The notes under the pieces are model-generated. The model did no database searches. It had not been told where the DNA came from and was given only the letters and a program-made list of their open reading frames with translations. From assembly GCF_013415905.1 (NCBI RefSeq), contig NZ_CP058909.1, positions 1,798,001 through 1,862,000 on the forward strand: a stretch of 64,000 nucleotides of DNA, read 5' to 3'. Shown here in pieces: positions 32,795-42,046 of the stretch. Both the position numbers and the translations under genes were made by a program. The number at the start of each line of letters is the position of its first letter. Positions within the stretch are counted from its first letter, which is position 1. Source of the stretch: Halosimplex pelagicum (GTDB lineage: Archaea; Halobacteriota; Halobacteria; Halobacteriales; Haloarculaceae).

Positions 32795-33405
32795 GCCGGA
32801 GCGTCACGGCGACGCTGGGGGTGCTCCTGGGCGTCGTCGGGATCGCCGCGCTCGCCGTTCCACAGATCACGACGCCGCTGCCGACCGGCGACACGTTCGT
32901 CCTGATCGTCGGGCTGGTCCTCCTCCTGGGGGCGGTGGCGCAGGTCCAGCGCCGGCGTCGCACCGAACTCGACTACGCGGAGACGCCCGACGCGGAGCTG
33001 GCGGTCGACCTGCCGACGCCGGGCGACGACCTCGACCGGCGGCTCGGTCGGCTGCGACTGACGCGGTTCAACGAGGCCGAGCGCCACCGCATCAACGACG
33101 AGATCCGCGACGTGGCCGCGGCGACGATCCGGCGCCGCGACCGGGGGTCGACCGAGGCGGCCGAGCGAGCGCTCGACGAGGGGAGCTGGACCGACGACCC
33201 GTTCGCGGCGGCCTTTTTCACGGGCCGGGTGCCCGAGGCGCCGACGACCGACCGCCTGCGCGAGCTGTTCGACCGCGAGTCGCCGTTCAAGCGCCGCGCC
33301 GTCCGGGCGATCGACGCCGTCGAGCGGCTGCTGGAGAGCGACGAGCGCGGGAAGGGCGACGGCCGGCGAGCGACCGACGAGCGTCGGGAGGGCGACGATG
33401 AGTGA
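32791..33405 (+). CDS. Conserved haloarchaeal membrane protein of the DUF58 cluster (separate subunit)
   Basis: The 204-residue protein has two N-terminal transmembrane helices (LGVLLGVVGIAALAVPQ and TFVLIVGLVLLLGAV). A cytoplasmic domain with LRLTRFNEAERHRINDEIRD, GSWTDDPFAAAFFTG and a basic C-terminus follows. It overlaps the genes on both sides. The same domain forms the first 225 or so residues of the fused protein at 50350-52410, so its job is tied to the DUF58 protein. It probably belongs to the DUF7269 group, named from memory. No enzymatic motif is seen. Confidence 0.7.
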   Translation: MSRSVTATLGVLLGVVGIAALAVPQITTPLPTGDTFVLIVGLVLLLGAVAQVQRRRRTELDYAETPDAELAVDLPTPGDDLDRRLGRLRLTRFNEAERHRINDEIRDVAAATIRRRDRGSTEAAERALDEGSWTDDPFAAAFFTGRVPEAPTTDRLRELFDRESPFKRRAVRAIDAVERLLESDERGKGDGRRATDERREGDDE

Positions 33406-34993
33406 GGACGATCCCGGACGGTCGGGGCCCGAGCGGTCGGAGTCCGAGCGGTCGGAGTCCGAGCGGTCGGATACCCGGGACCCGGAGCCCGAGCGACCGG
33501 ACGGCGGCCGAACGGTGATCGACGAGGCCGACGGGACCGACGCGGCGGACGAGCCGTCGGTCGACCCCGGTGACGGGGACAGGACCGAACCGGCGTCGGC
33601 CGGTGCGACCGAGCGGGACGGCGAGACGGCCGAGGCGGGGAAGGTCGACGACGGGGACACAGCGGACGGGTCGGCGGGCGGGGCCGACGCCGGGGGGTCG
33701 GCGGCGGTGACGGTCCGCTCGTCGCGGCTCCGCTCGACCAACCACTGGGTGGGGTTCGCGACGCTGGTCTTCGGCTCGGCGGGGCTGGGGGCGCTCGTCC
33801 GCTCGCGGGCGCTCATGCTCGCGGCCGTCGTCGGCGTCGGCTACCTCGCGTACGCGAACACGACCGAGGCGCCCGAGCCCGACCTCGCCGTCGAGCGGCG
33901 GCTCTCGGCGGACGACCCGGAGCCGGGCGACACCGTCGAGGTGACGGTCGTCGTCGAGAACGTCGGCGAGGCGGCGCTGCCGGACCTGCGGGTCGTCGAG
34001 CAGGTGCCCGAGGCGCTGGCGGTCACCGCGGGGCCGGCGCGGGCGGCGACCGCGCTCCGGCCGGGCGCCCGCATGACCTTCTCCTACACCGTCCTCGCGC
34101 GGCGGGGCGCCTACCGCTTCGAGGGGCTGACCGTGATCGCGCGCAACGCCAGCGGCAGCCGCGAGCGCGAACTCGACGCCGAGACCGAACCGGCGGCGAT
34201 CACCTGCCTGGCACCGGTCGACGCGACGGAGGCGGTCCCGCTGCGCGGGCTCACCTCGCCGTACACGGGTCGGGTCTCGACCGATTCGTCGGGCGAGGGG
34301 ACGGAGTTCGCGTCGCTCCGGGAGTACCAGCACGGCGACGCCCTCTCGCGGATCGACTGGAACACGTTCGCCCGCGACGGGACGCTGACGACCATGGAGT
34401 TCCGCGAGGAGCGCATGGCGACGGTGGTGGTCGTCCTCGACCTGCGCGAGGCGGCGTACCTCCAGGCCGGCGACGACGGCCCTCACGCGGTCGACCGCGG
34501 CATCGACGCGGCCCGCCGCGTGTTCAACTCGCTGCTCGGCACCGGCGACCGCGTCGGGATCGCCGCGTTCGCGGCCGAGACGGTCTGGCTGTCGCCAGGT
34601 GCGGGGCCGACCCACCGCGCCCGCGCCCGGGAGCTGCTGTCGACTCACCCGGCGCTGTCGCCGACGCCGCCGGACGGACGGGTGTACGTCCGGCTCCAGC
34701 TGCGCCGGCTGGCCCAGCGGCTCGACGACGACGCGCAGGTGGTGTTCGTCTCGCCGATGCCCGACGACACCAGCGCGGTGATCGCCCGCTCGCTGCAGGT
34801 GCGGGGCCACGCCGTCACCGTCCTCAGTCCGGACCCGACGATGCGGGACACGCCGGGGCGGCGGCTGGCGGCCGTCGAGCGGTCGAACCGGCTGAACGAC
34901 CTGCGGGGCAACGACGTGCGCGTCGTCGACTGGGACGGCGACGAGCGGCTGGCCGAGGCGCTCGAACGCGCGGGCAGGCGGTGGTCGGGATGA
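33398..34993 (+). CDS. DUF58 domain protein (von Willebrand A-like), cluster 1
   Basis: The 531-residue protein has a long acidic, repetitive N-terminus (about 105 residues; many Glu-Arg-Ser runs). Two transmembrane helices follow (NHWVGFATLVFGSAG and LMLAAVVGVGYLA), then a beta-sandwich with CARDB-like features (VEVTVVVENVGEAALPDL). The DUF58 core has the signature SRIDWNTFAR (Arg318-Trp321 region), and a vWA-like domain has VVVVLDLREA. DUF58 proteins act with MoxR ATPases in membrane-linked assembly or stress roles. The start overlaps the preceding gene by 8 nt. Confidence 0.82.
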   Translation: MSEDDPGRSGPERSESERSESERSDTRDPEPERPDGGRTVIDEADGTDAADEPSVDPGDGDRTEPASAGATERDGETAEAGKVDDGDTADGSAGGADAGGSAAVTVRSSRLRSTNHWVGFATLVFGSAGLGALVRSRALMLAAVVGVGYLAYANTTEAPEPDLAVERRLSADDPEPGDTVEVTVVVENVGEAALPDLRVVEQVPEALAVTAGPARAATALRPGARMTFSYTVLARRGAYRFEGLTVIARNASGSRERELDAETEPAAITCLAPVDATEAVPLRGLTSPYTGRVSTDSSGEGTEFASLREYQHGDALSRIDWNTFARDGTLTTMEFREERMATVVVVLDLREAAYLQAGDDGPHAVDRGIDAARRVFNSLLGTGDRVGIAAFAAETVWLSPGAGPTHRARARELLSTHPALSPTPPDGRVYVRLQLRRLAQRLDDDAQVVFVSPMPDDTSAVIARSLQVRGHAVTVLSPDPTMRDTPGRRLAAVERSNRLNDLRGNDVRVVDWDGDERLAEALERAGRRWSG

Positions 34994-35058
34994 GCGGGAC
35001 GAGCGACGCGACGCCGGCGCGACCGCACCGGCCGCGACTCGGGAGGCGGTCGCCGTGA
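34990..35058 (+). CDS. Possible 22-codon bridging ORF
   Basis: An ATG at 34990 overlaps the DUF58 stop (ATGA). It opens a frame encoding MSGTSDATPARPHRP and seven more residues that ends at a TGA (35056-35058), overlapping the GTG of the next gene (GTGA at 35055-35058). Both overlaps are of the kind used for translational coupling, so it could carry ribosomes across the 62-nt gap. It may also be chance in GC-rich DNA. No homology is known. Confidence 0.3.
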   Translation: MSGTSDATPARPHRPRLGRRSP

Positions 35059-35558
35059 GCGGCACCGAGATCACGCGCCGACCGGGACGGCACTCGCTGG
35101 TCGTCTCGGGGGTCGCGGGCGCGACGGCGGCGGCGATGGCGCTGACCGGCGGCGGCGCCGGCGCGGTCGCGGCGGCGCTGGGGACGGTCGCGTTGCTCGC
35201 GGGCGTCCGTCGGGCGAACCACCGCGTCGTCGACGCGGGCGGGCTGGTCGCGTTCCTCGGGGTCGCCGCCGCGGCGCTGTCGGAGGCGCCGCCGGTCGCG
35301 GTCCTGCTCGGGACGGTCGCGGCGGTCGTCGCCTGGGACGCCGGGACCAACGCCGTCTCGCTGGGCCGGCAACTGGGCGCCGAAGCCGACACCATCCGCG
35401 CCGAGAACCTCCACGCGATGGCCGGCGCCGTCGTCGGCCTCGTCACCGCCGTCTTCGGGCTCGTCCTCTTCGAGGTCGGCCCCACCCGCCAGCCCGTCAC
35501 CACGCTCTTCGTCCTCCTGATCGCCGCGACGCTGCTCGTCGTCGCGCTGAACCGGTGA
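35055..35558 (+). CDS. Membrane protein, last gene of DUF58 cluster 1 (DUF7519-like)
   Basis: The 167-residue protein starts at a GTG and is almost wholly hydrophobic, with five to six transmembrane helices. Two polar stretches, GVRRANHRVVDAGG and GRQLGAEADTIRAENLHAMA, lie between helices. The protein at 52407-52898 ends the second cluster and has the same order (ending FVLLIAATLLVVALNR here and FLLVGSGLLLYALEP there). It is a conserved partner of the DUF58 module in haloarchaea; the family number is from memory. The function is unknown. Confidence 0.7.
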   Translation: MSGTEITRRPGRHSLVVSGVAGATAAAMALTGGGAGAVAAALGTVALLAGVRRANHRVVDAGGLVAFLGVAAAALSEAPPVAVLLGTVAAVVAWDAGTNAVSLGRQLGAEADTIRAENLHAMAGAVVGLVTAVFGLVLFEVGPTRQPVTTLFVLLIAATLLVVALNR

Positions 35559-35808
35559 TCCCCCGACCCGACGGCGGGACCTAGCCGTATTCAACCGAGC
35601 GATACGATCGGGTTACCCGTCGCGGTCGTGCGCTCCGGACGCCGAACCCGGCGGTCGGGGCCGGCCGCAGCCGGCGAGCGCGTCGGCACGGTCCGCTTCG
35701 ATCGCGCCCGGTGGTTCAGCGGTACTCCGAGGCTGTGAGAGCGAAGCGTACCGATACCGGGCGTTTCAGAGTCGATTACTACGGCGCGTCACCGCGTGGG
35801 ATCCGGGT

Positions 35809-37038
35809 ATGGTCGAAGGCAGCACGTCCGACGGGCCAGCCGTCGCGGTGCCGGTCACGGACGTTCCGAGCACGGTCGCCACGCTCCGCTCGCTCGCTCC
35901 GGAGGGCATCCACACGGTCGTCGTGTCGGAGATGGCCACCGCGCAGGCCTTCGCGTCGAAGTACTGCGGCGAAGTCGTCCGGACGGCCGACCCGCACGCG
36001 GACCTGCTCGCCTACAGGGACGACCTGCTCGACGTGGCGGCCCGCGACGACGTTCGGACCATCGTCCCCGTCCGGGAGGTCGACGCGTACGTCCTCTCCC
36101 GATACCGGTCGTCGTTCGAGCGACACGTATCGCTGCCGGTGCCCGACATGGCGGCGCTCGAACGCGTCCACGACAGGCTGTTGCTGGCCGAGACCGCCGA
36201 AGCCGCCGGGGTCCCCGTGCCGGACACCCGGCGGCCGGCCGATGTCGATGACTGGTCGCGGGACCTGCTCGCCAAGTCCCGGTACAACCTGCTCACCGAG
36301 ACGTACGACGACTCGCTGGCGCCCGGCGAGAGCGCGACCTCGGACCTGATCGAGCACTTCGAGACCGGCGTCCGACCGGACCTCGACTCGCTGCGCGAGC
36401 GCCACCGGGTCGAGCCGATCGTCCAGGAGTTCGTCCCGGGCGCCGAGGAGTACATGGTCGCCGCGCTGTACGACTCGGGCGACCCGCTGGCCGTGTTCCA
36501 GCACCGCCAGGTCCGGGGCACCCGCTACACCGGGTCGGGCGGCGCCTACCGCGAGTCGGTCTCGATCCCCGAACTCGAAGCGGTGGCGACCGACCTGCTC
36601 GACCACCTCGAGTGGAACGGCCTGGCCTGCCTGGAGTACCTGAGAGACGAGGACACCGGCGAGTTCGTCCTCGCGGAGATCAACCCGCGCATGTGGCAGT
36701 CGCTCGCGTCCACCGTCGCGATGGGGGCCGACTTCCCCCGGTACTACTGGCAGCAGGCGACCGGCCGGGCCGACGAGATCGATCCCTCCTACGACCTGGG
36801 CGTCGGCTGTCACTGGCTGAAAGGCGAGTTCCTCCACGCGCTGAGTCTCTTCCGGTTCGACTCCCCGCACGTCGAGCGGCCGGGCTACGCCGAGACGCTG
36901 CGGGACATCGCCGTCTCCACCTACCGGCAGCCGCGCTTCGACTACCTCTCGCTCGACGACCCCGGCCCGTTCCTCCAGGACTGCTCGACGCTGCTCGCCG
37001 AGCTGCCCGCCGTCCCGAGACTGCAGGTCAAGGGCTGA
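35809..37038 (+). CDS. ATP-grasp domain protein
   Basis: The 409-residue protein has a preATP-grasp region (AVPVTDVPSTVATLRSL), then the ATP-grasp fold: LLLAETAEAAGVPVPDTR, then PIVQEFVPGAEEYMVAALYD for the nucleotide-binding part, and NGLACLEYLRDEDTGEFVLA followed by EINPRMW with the metal-binding Glu and Asn. It resembles the carbamoyl-phosphate-synthase-like ATP-grasp proteins found in surface glycan and peptide-modification clusters. It should ligate a carboxylate to an amine, thiol or hydroxyl; the substrates are unknown. There is no signal peptide. The C-terminal 90 residues are helical. It is monocistronic, about 250 nt after the DUF58 cluster. Confidence 0.8.
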   Translation: MVEGSTSDGPAVAVPVTDVPSTVATLRSLAPEGIHTVVVSEMATAQAFASKYCGEVVRTADPHADLLAYRDDLLDVAARDDVRTIVPVREVDAYVLSRYRSSFERHVSLPVPDMAALERVHDRLLLAETAEAAGVPVPDTRRPADVDDWSRDLLAKSRYNLLTETYDDSLAPGESATSDLIEHFETGVRPDLDSLRERHRVEPIVQEFVPGAEEYMVAALYDSGDPLAVFQHRQVRGTRYTGSGGAYRESVSIPELEAVATDLLDHLEWNGLACLEYLRDEDTGEFVLAEINPRMWQSLASTVAMGADFPRYYWQQATGRADEIDPSYDLGVGCHWLKGEFLHALSLFRFDSPHVERPGYAETLRDIAVSTYRQPRFDYLSLDDPGPFLQDCSTLLAELPAVPRLQVKG

Positions 37039-37161
37039 GGCGACCGATCGGCGCGGCCCCGCTCGGCCCGCGGCTTCGATCCGGGGTCGCGGGGCGGTCC
37101 CTACGCCCCGGGCGGCAGTCGCCGGCCGCCGGCTTTTCCCGCTCGGTCCGCAACCCTCGGC

Positions 37162-37749
37162 ATGGAACGGTTCGGATCGCTCCGCCGAGGCGGCCGAGCG
37201 AACGCCGCGGTCGCGTGGGCGTCGGTCGGCGCGCTGGTCGCCGTCGCGGCCGCCAGCGCGCTCGCCGGGGACCTCCCGTGGTCGCTCCTCGCGCTGGCGC
37301 TGGCGGTCCCGGTCGCGGCCCCCGCGGTGGCCGCCCGCGAGCCGACCGCGACGGTCCCCTGGGCCATAGCGGTGGTCTCGGCCGCAGCGGCCGCCGGCCC
37401 GTGGGTCGGCGTCCCGGCCGAGATCGCCGGTTATCTCGCGGTCGCGGCGTTCGCGACCGCCGCGGTCGTCGACCTCGTCGCGTTCACGAGCGTCGAGCTG
37501 AGCCGGGGGTTCGCGGCCGTCTCGGTCGCGCTGACGACGATGGCCGCCCAGGCGGTCTGGACCGTCGCGCAGTTCTACTCGGACGCGTGGCTCGGGACCG
37601 GCTACCTCGGCTCGAAGACGGAGCTCCAGTGGGACCTGGTCGCCGCAACGGCCGTCGCGGTCGCCGCCGGCGTCGCGTTCCGGTGGTACGCCGAGCGCTT
37701 CGAGGACCCGCGTTCGACCGACCGGTCGGCGCGGTCGGGGTCGACATGA
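37162..37749 (+). CDS. Hypothetical membrane protein
   Basis: The 195-residue protein has a basic N-terminus (MERFGSLRRGGR) and about six transmembrane segments, ending in a charged tail. Its stop overlaps the ATG of the next gene (ATGA at 37746-37749), so the two membrane proteins are made together and may interact. No family is recognised. Confidence 0.65.
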   Translation: MERFGSLRRGGRANAAVAWASVGALVAVAAASALAGDLPWSLLALALAVPVAAPAVAAREPTATVPWAIAVVSAAAAAGPWVGVPAEIAGYLAVAAFATAAVVDLVAFTSVELSRGFAAVSVALTTMAAQAVWTVAQFYSDAWLGTGYLGSKTELQWDLVAATAVAVAAGVAFRWYAERFEDPRSTDRSARSGST

Positions 37750-38399
37750 CGCTGGGCGACGCGCTCGGGCTCTCGGACGACCGGGAGCGGCTGCTCACAC
37801 GTGGCCTGCAGGCGGCGCTGGCGGCGCTGTCGGCCTACGGGGCCGCGACCGGCGACTGGGGGGCCGCCGTCAACGGCGCCTCGGCGCTGGCGGTGACGTT
37901 CCTGCCGGCGCTGTTGCGCCGGGAGTACGGCTACGTGATGGACCCCGGGATCGTGCTGTGGATCGCGGTGGCGGTGTTCCTGAACGCGCTGGGCTTTCTG
38001 GGTCTCTACCAGCGCTTCCAGTGGTACGACGAGATCACCCACACCGTCTCGGGGACGCTCGTCGCCGGGGTCGGGTACGCGTCGTTCCGCGCCGTCGAGG
38101 ACCACTCCGAGGCGGTCGCGGCGCCCCCATCCGTCCGGGCGGCGTTCGTCGTCGTCTTCGTCCTCGCGGCGGGAGTCGTCTGGGAGCTGCTGGAGTTCGC
38201 GTCGGAGCTGCTGGCGGGCGCGCTCGCCGCCGAGGCGCCGCTGGTCGTCTACGGGATCGACGATATCGCGACCGACATGGTGTTCAACGGGGTCGCCGGC
38301 GTCCTCGTCGCGCTGTGGGGGACCGACTACGTCGGCGGGTTCGCCGCGTTCCTCAGGGACCGCCTCGCCGGCGGTGACGACGCCTCGGCCGAGCGGTGA
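37746..38399 (+). CDS. Membrane protein, DUF2238/YjdF-like
   Basis: The 217-residue protein has five to six transmembrane helices. The conserved-looking segment FQWYDEITHTVSGTLVAGVG, with acidic and His residues next to a helix, and VWELLEFASELL plus GIDDIATDMVFNGVAG resemble the YjdF/DUF2238 group of inner-membrane proteins. The Glu, His and Asp residues near the membrane surface could bind a metal. It is translationally coupled to the preceding membrane protein gene. Function is unknown. Confidence 0.6.
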   Translation: MTLGDALGLSDDRERLLTRGLQAALAALSAYGAATGDWGAAVNGASALAVTFLPALLRREYGYVMDPGIVLWIAVAVFLNALGFLGLYQRFQWYDEITHTVSGTLVAGVGYASFRAVEDHSEAVAAPPSVRAAFVVVFVLAAGVVWELLEFASELLAGALAAEAPLVVYGIDDIATDMVFNGVAGVLVALWGTDYVGGFAAFLRDRLAGGDDASAER

Positions 38400-38439
38400 C
38401 CGGGACTGGTCCGACGGCGGATGGCAGCGGGCCGCGGCA

Positions 38440-39462
38440 TCAGGACCCGCGCGCGCCGTCGCGGTCCGCCGCCAGCAGCTCGACGAGGGTCTTGCCCAGA
38501 CCGAGGACGACGGGACCGACGAACAGGCCGAGAAAGCCGAACACGGCGATCCCGCCGAAGATGCCGACGACGAGCAGGGCGGGGTTGAGTCGCGCGCCGC
38601 GGCGCATCGCCAGCGGCCTGACCACGTTGTCCGACCCGCTCACGACGACGGCCCCGTAGACCGCCAGCCCCGCGGCCGCGACCGTCCCGCCCGTGACGGC
38701 GAGGTAGCCGGCCGCGGGGATCCAGACGAACGACGCGCCGATGAGCGGGAGCAGCGACAGGACGAACGTGAGCACGCCCCAGAAGACGATGTCGTCGAAG
38801 CCGACGACGACCAGACCGAGGACCGTCAGCACCGCCTGCAGGGCGGCGACGACGACGTTCCCGACGACGGCGGCCCACAGCAGGTCGTCCGTGCGCCGGA
38901 GCAGCTCGTCCGTCGTCGACGCGTCCAGGGGGCCGTTCGCGCGGACCCACGCGAGCAGCGCGTCCCCGTCGCGCAGGAGGTAGAAAAAGGCGAACAGGGT
39001 CACCACCGCACCGACGGCGACCGTCGGGAGCAGACCCACGGCACCAGTGATCTGACCGGTGATACCGCCGAGCACTATCCCGCCGAGGTCTCCCAGCGAA
39101 CCGGCGGAGATCGCGGGCACGCCGGCCGCTCCGAGCCACTCCCGGAGGCCGACCGCGAGGCTGTCAGTGTCCGGGATCTCGACGCCGCGGACCACCGAGA
39201 CCGCCTGGTCGACCGCGACCCCGACCAGCAGCGCCAGCGGCGCGACGACGACGGCGAGCGTCGCGACCGTCGTGGCCAGCGCGGCCGCGGTCGCCCCGAC
39301 CCGGCGCGCGAGCCGCTCGTTCACCGGCGCGGCGAGGTAGGCGAGCAGACCGCCCAGGACGACCGCCTGGAACAGGGGGACCACTATCAGGACCGAGAGG
39401 GCGCCGACGGCGAGGGCGAGCGCTCGGAGGGCGGTCCGCGATGCGTCGTCGCCGTCGGTCAC
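38440..39462 (-). CDS. AI-2E (PerM/TqsA) family transporter
   Basis: The protein has 340 residues from the GTG at 39462. It has the AI-2E family order: two N-terminal transmembrane helices, a third, a long amphipathic region (VDQAVSVVRGVEIPD to GGITGQITGAVG), then helices with FAFFYLLRDGDAL, VLSLLPLIGASFVWIPA and FGFLGLFVGPVVLGL. Family members export small signals or ions. An in-frame ATG at 39591 would add 43 residues that overlie a TATA-like tract (gttattaca near 39506-39514), so I prefer the GTG start, which also gives the usual family length. Confidence 0.8.
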   Translation of the reverse strand: MTDGDDASRTALRALALAVGALSVLIVVPLFQAVVLGGLLAYLAAPVNERLARRVGATAAALATTVATLAVVVAPLALLVGVAVDQAVSVVRGVEIPDTDSLAVGLREWLGAAGVPAISAGSLGDLGGIVLGGITGQITGAVGLLPTVAVGAVVTLFAFFYLLRDGDALLAWVRANGPLDASTTDELLRRTDDLLWAAVVGNVVVAALQAVLTVLGLVVVGFDDIVFWGVLTFVLSLLPLIGASFVWIPAAGYLAVTGGTVAAAGLAVYGAVVVSGSDNVVRPLAMRRGARLNPALLVVGIFGGIAVFGFLGLFVGPVVLGLGKTLVELLAADRDGARGS

Positions 39463-39635
39463 CGGGGCGTCACCACCCGACCCGTTCGGGCGTGGGTCGT
39501 TTTGTAATAACGTGCCAAGGGACTCGTCCGCACCGGCCCGAGTCCGCCGCGCACCGCCGTCGCGGTGGTCGGCCTCTCGAAGTGACTCCATATCCGGCGG
39601 TAACGCCGGCCAAATCCCGGGAGTGGCGACCGGCG

Positions 39636-41213
39636 TTACAGGTCCCCTCGCCGTTCCATCGTCCGGAGCTCGCTGACGCGCTGGTAGATCTCGTCCATCT
39701 CGCAGTCGTCGCGTTTGTCGTCGACGTGGCCGTACAGCGGGCCCATGCGGTGGTTACTGCGCAGCCGGTCCTCGTTGCGCGCGAGGAAGTCCCAGTACAG
39801 CGCGTTGAGCGGGCAGGCGCCCTTGCCGGTGGTCCGGTCGGGGTCGTAGGCGCAGTCGCCGCAGTAGTCGCTCATGTCGTCGACGTAGTTGGCCGATGCG
39901 ACGTACGGTTTGGTGGCGAAGACGCCGCTACCGTAGCTCCCCATCTCGACGACGTTGGGCGTGGTCACCCAGTGGTAGGCGTCGACGTAGGTGGTGTGGA
40001 ACCACTCGTTGAGCTCGGCGGGGTCGACCCCCCACAGCGTCGCGACGTTCGAGAGGACCATCAGCCGCTGGATGTGATGCGAGTAGCCCCGCTCGTACAC
40101 GTCGGCGACACTGGCGCCGACGCAGGCCATGTCCGTCTCGCCGCTCCAGAACAGATCGGGGAGCGGTCGGTCGGCGCCCAGCTGGCTCGCCTCGGCCAGG
40201 TCGGGCATCGCGTGGCGGTAGACGTGGCGCACGAACTCCCGCCAGCCGAGGAACTGCCGGACGGCCCCCTCGGCGGAGTTGAGCGGCACGTCCGACCGTT
40301 CCTCGTAGGTGTCTTCGATGGCGGTGACGGCCTCCCAGGGGTGGACCAGTCCGAGGTTGACCGCCGGGGAGAGCAGGGCGTGGGCCATCGCGGGGTCGTC
40401 GGCGCGCATCGCGTCCTGGTAGGGGCCGAATTCGGGGAGTCGCTCGGCGACGAAGTGGTCGAGCGCGGCCAGCGCCTCGTCGCGGGTGACCGGCCAGGCG
40501 AAGCCCTCGGTTGACCCCCAGGTGTCGAACTCCTCGGCGACCCACTCGGCGACCTCCCGGGTCAGGTCGTCGACCGCGGGTTCGTAGACCGGCGGCGCCT
40601 CCCAGTCGTCGGGCGGGACCTCCCGATTCGCCTCGTCGAGGTTCCACTCGCCGCCGACGGGCTCGCCGTCCGCCATCAGGACGCCGCTCTCGCGGCGCAT
40701 CCACCGGTAGAAATCCTCGTGGCGGAACTGGTCGCCCTCGCCCCCACCGTCCGCCCACTCGTCGAAGGCCTCGGGAGTCGAGCAGAACAGCTCGTTGCCG
40801 ACGAGTTCGAGGTCGCCGCCGACGGTTTCGACGAGGTCACGGAAGCGGTCGCCGCTGCGGTGGCTCGGCGAGCGCATCGCGACGAGCGTGTCCTCGGGGT
40901 ACCGGTCGAAGTACGTCGCCAGCCCCTCGCGGAACGTCTCGGCTCGCACGTACTCGACCTCGTAACCGGCGTCGCGGAGTTCGTCCCTGAAGTGGCGCAT
41001 CGCGGCGAAGACGAGCGTGAGCTTGTGGTGGTGGTAGGGTTTGCGCCGGGCGAACCCGTGGGCTTCGATCATACAGACGCGCGACCCCGATGGCGCGCGG
41101 CCGAGCGGCCCGACCTCGGGGTGGAGGTGGGTCCCGAGGACCCAGGGGACGCGGTTCGGGTCGTCCAGGTCGTACTCGTCGGGGGTGCCGACGACCGGGC
41201 GTGGCTGTGTCAT
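39636..41213 (-). CDS. FeS-type photolyase-related protein (PhrB/FeS-BCP group)
   Basis: The 525-residue protein is of the cryptochrome/photolyase-related group. The N-terminal alpha/beta domain has the segment VLGTHLHPEVGPL and the positively charged GFARRKPYHHHKL. The C-terminal FAD domain has QFLGWREFVRHVYR, YSHHIQRLMVLSNVATLWG and four Cys positions (MACVGAS, YCGDCAYD, GACPLN) that ligate a 4Fe-4S cluster in this group. It should repair (6-4) photoproducts in light, a sensible role for a sunlit hypersaline habitat. It stands as a single gene close to the AI-2E gene; the two starts of transcription appear separate. Confidence 0.88.
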   Translation of the reverse strand: MTQPRPVVGTPDEYDLDDPNRVPWVLGTHLHPEVGPLGRAPSGSRVCMIEAHGFARRKPYHHHKLTLVFAAMRHFRDELRDAGYEVEYVRAETFREGLATYFDRYPEDTLVAMRSPSHRSGDRFRDLVETVGGDLELVGNELFCSTPEAFDEWADGGGEGDQFRHEDFYRWMRRESGVLMADGEPVGGEWNLDEANREVPPDDWEAPPVYEPAVDDLTREVAEWVAEEFDTWGSTEGFAWPVTRDEALAALDHFVAERLPEFGPYQDAMRADDPAMAHALLSPAVNLGLVHPWEAVTAIEDTYEERSDVPLNSAEGAVRQFLGWREFVRHVYRHAMPDLAEASQLGADRPLPDLFWSGETDMACVGASVADVYERGYSHHIQRLMVLSNVATLWGVDPAELNEWFHTTYVDAYHWVTTPNVVEMGSYGSGVFATKPYVASANYVDDMSDYCGDCAYDPDRTTGKGACPLNALYWDFLARNEDRLRSNHRMGPLYGHVDDKRDDCEMDEIYQRVSELRTMERRGDL

Positions 41214-41357
41214 GGCGGAGACGGGGCCGATACCGTCTCTAGCGCGACTTGCACAATAGAGACGGTACCCACACAGTTCGATCGGGGATGGGCTCCGCGT
41301 CGTCGGCCGTCCGGCGAGGGGCGACGGATCCGGAGCGCGAGCCGCTCCGCGAGCCGG

Positions 41358-41855
41358 TTACCCGGCGACTTCCTCGGCGGCGAAGGTCTCGCGCAGTTGG
41401 GTCTCCTCGTCGGGCGAGAGGTTGCTCTCGATGAGCTGGAACTCCATGTCTTCGGTCTCCTCTTTGATGCGCTCGATCTGGGCGTCGCGGGCGAGGAGGA
41501 ACAGCGCCGAGTGGCCCGGCTCGATCGTGTCGCCGACCTCCTCGATGAACGAGTCGTCGACGCCGATATCGCCGAGCTTCCCGGAGACCGCGCCGGCGGC
41601 GGCGCCGGCGAGCAGCCCCGCCCACGGGGCGAAAAAGAGCAGCCCGATCAACATTCCCCAGAAGGCGCCGCCGAGCGCGCCCGCGCCGACGAGGCTGTGG
41701 GCCTGCTTGACCTTCGCGCGACCGTTCTCCTTGCGGACGACCACCGCGGCGTCCTCGAGTGTGATCAGCTCGCGACGCTGGAAGTCGTTCATCTTCTCAC
41801 GCATCTGTTCCGCGCCATCCATGGTGTCGAACGCGAGTACTACGAGCGAACTCAT
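41358..41855 (-). CDS. DUF1269 family membrane-associated protein
   Basis: The 165-residue protein has an N-terminal ferredoxin-like part (SSLVVLAFDTMDGAEQMREK) and ITLEDAAVVVRKENGRAKVK. A Gly/Ala-rich central stretch (GAGALGGAFWGMLIGLLFF and following) looks like a glycine zipper that enters the membrane. It ends in an acidic part with GHSALFLLARDAQIERI. This is the DUF1269 layout. Function is unknown, though such proteins are often stress-induced. There is no operon partner; the neighbour upstream on the same strand, the HdeD-like gene, is about 190 nt away. Confidence 0.82.
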   Translation of the reverse strand: MSSLVVLAFDTMDGAEQMREKMNDFQRRELITLEDAAVVVRKENGRAKVKQAHSLVGAGALGGAFWGMLIGLLFFAPWAGLLAGAAAGAVSGKLGDIGVDDSFIEEVGDTIEPGHSALFLLARDAQIERIKEETEDMEFQLIESNLSPDEETQLRETFAAEEVAG

Positions 41856-42046
41856 GCGTTCGACCGTGGGGGTGGTTCACGCATAGTAATGGACGTGACA
41901 ATGGCGAGAAAGCTCCCCGGAATTCGAGTAATCTCCCGTAGAACCGATCTAGGGTCATCTTTCGGTGCATCGGTCGTCGGTGCTCGGCGCTCCGGTACTC
42001 CGTTCGAAATCTCGACACGCCGCTCGAAAAATCGCGGGTCGGTCGC

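Noticed and set aside
33287-35503. A 738-codon antisense frame across the DUF58 gene
   Set aside because: Low-complexity Arg/Ala/Pro composition; the plus-strand genes overlap in the normal operon manner and carry family motifs.
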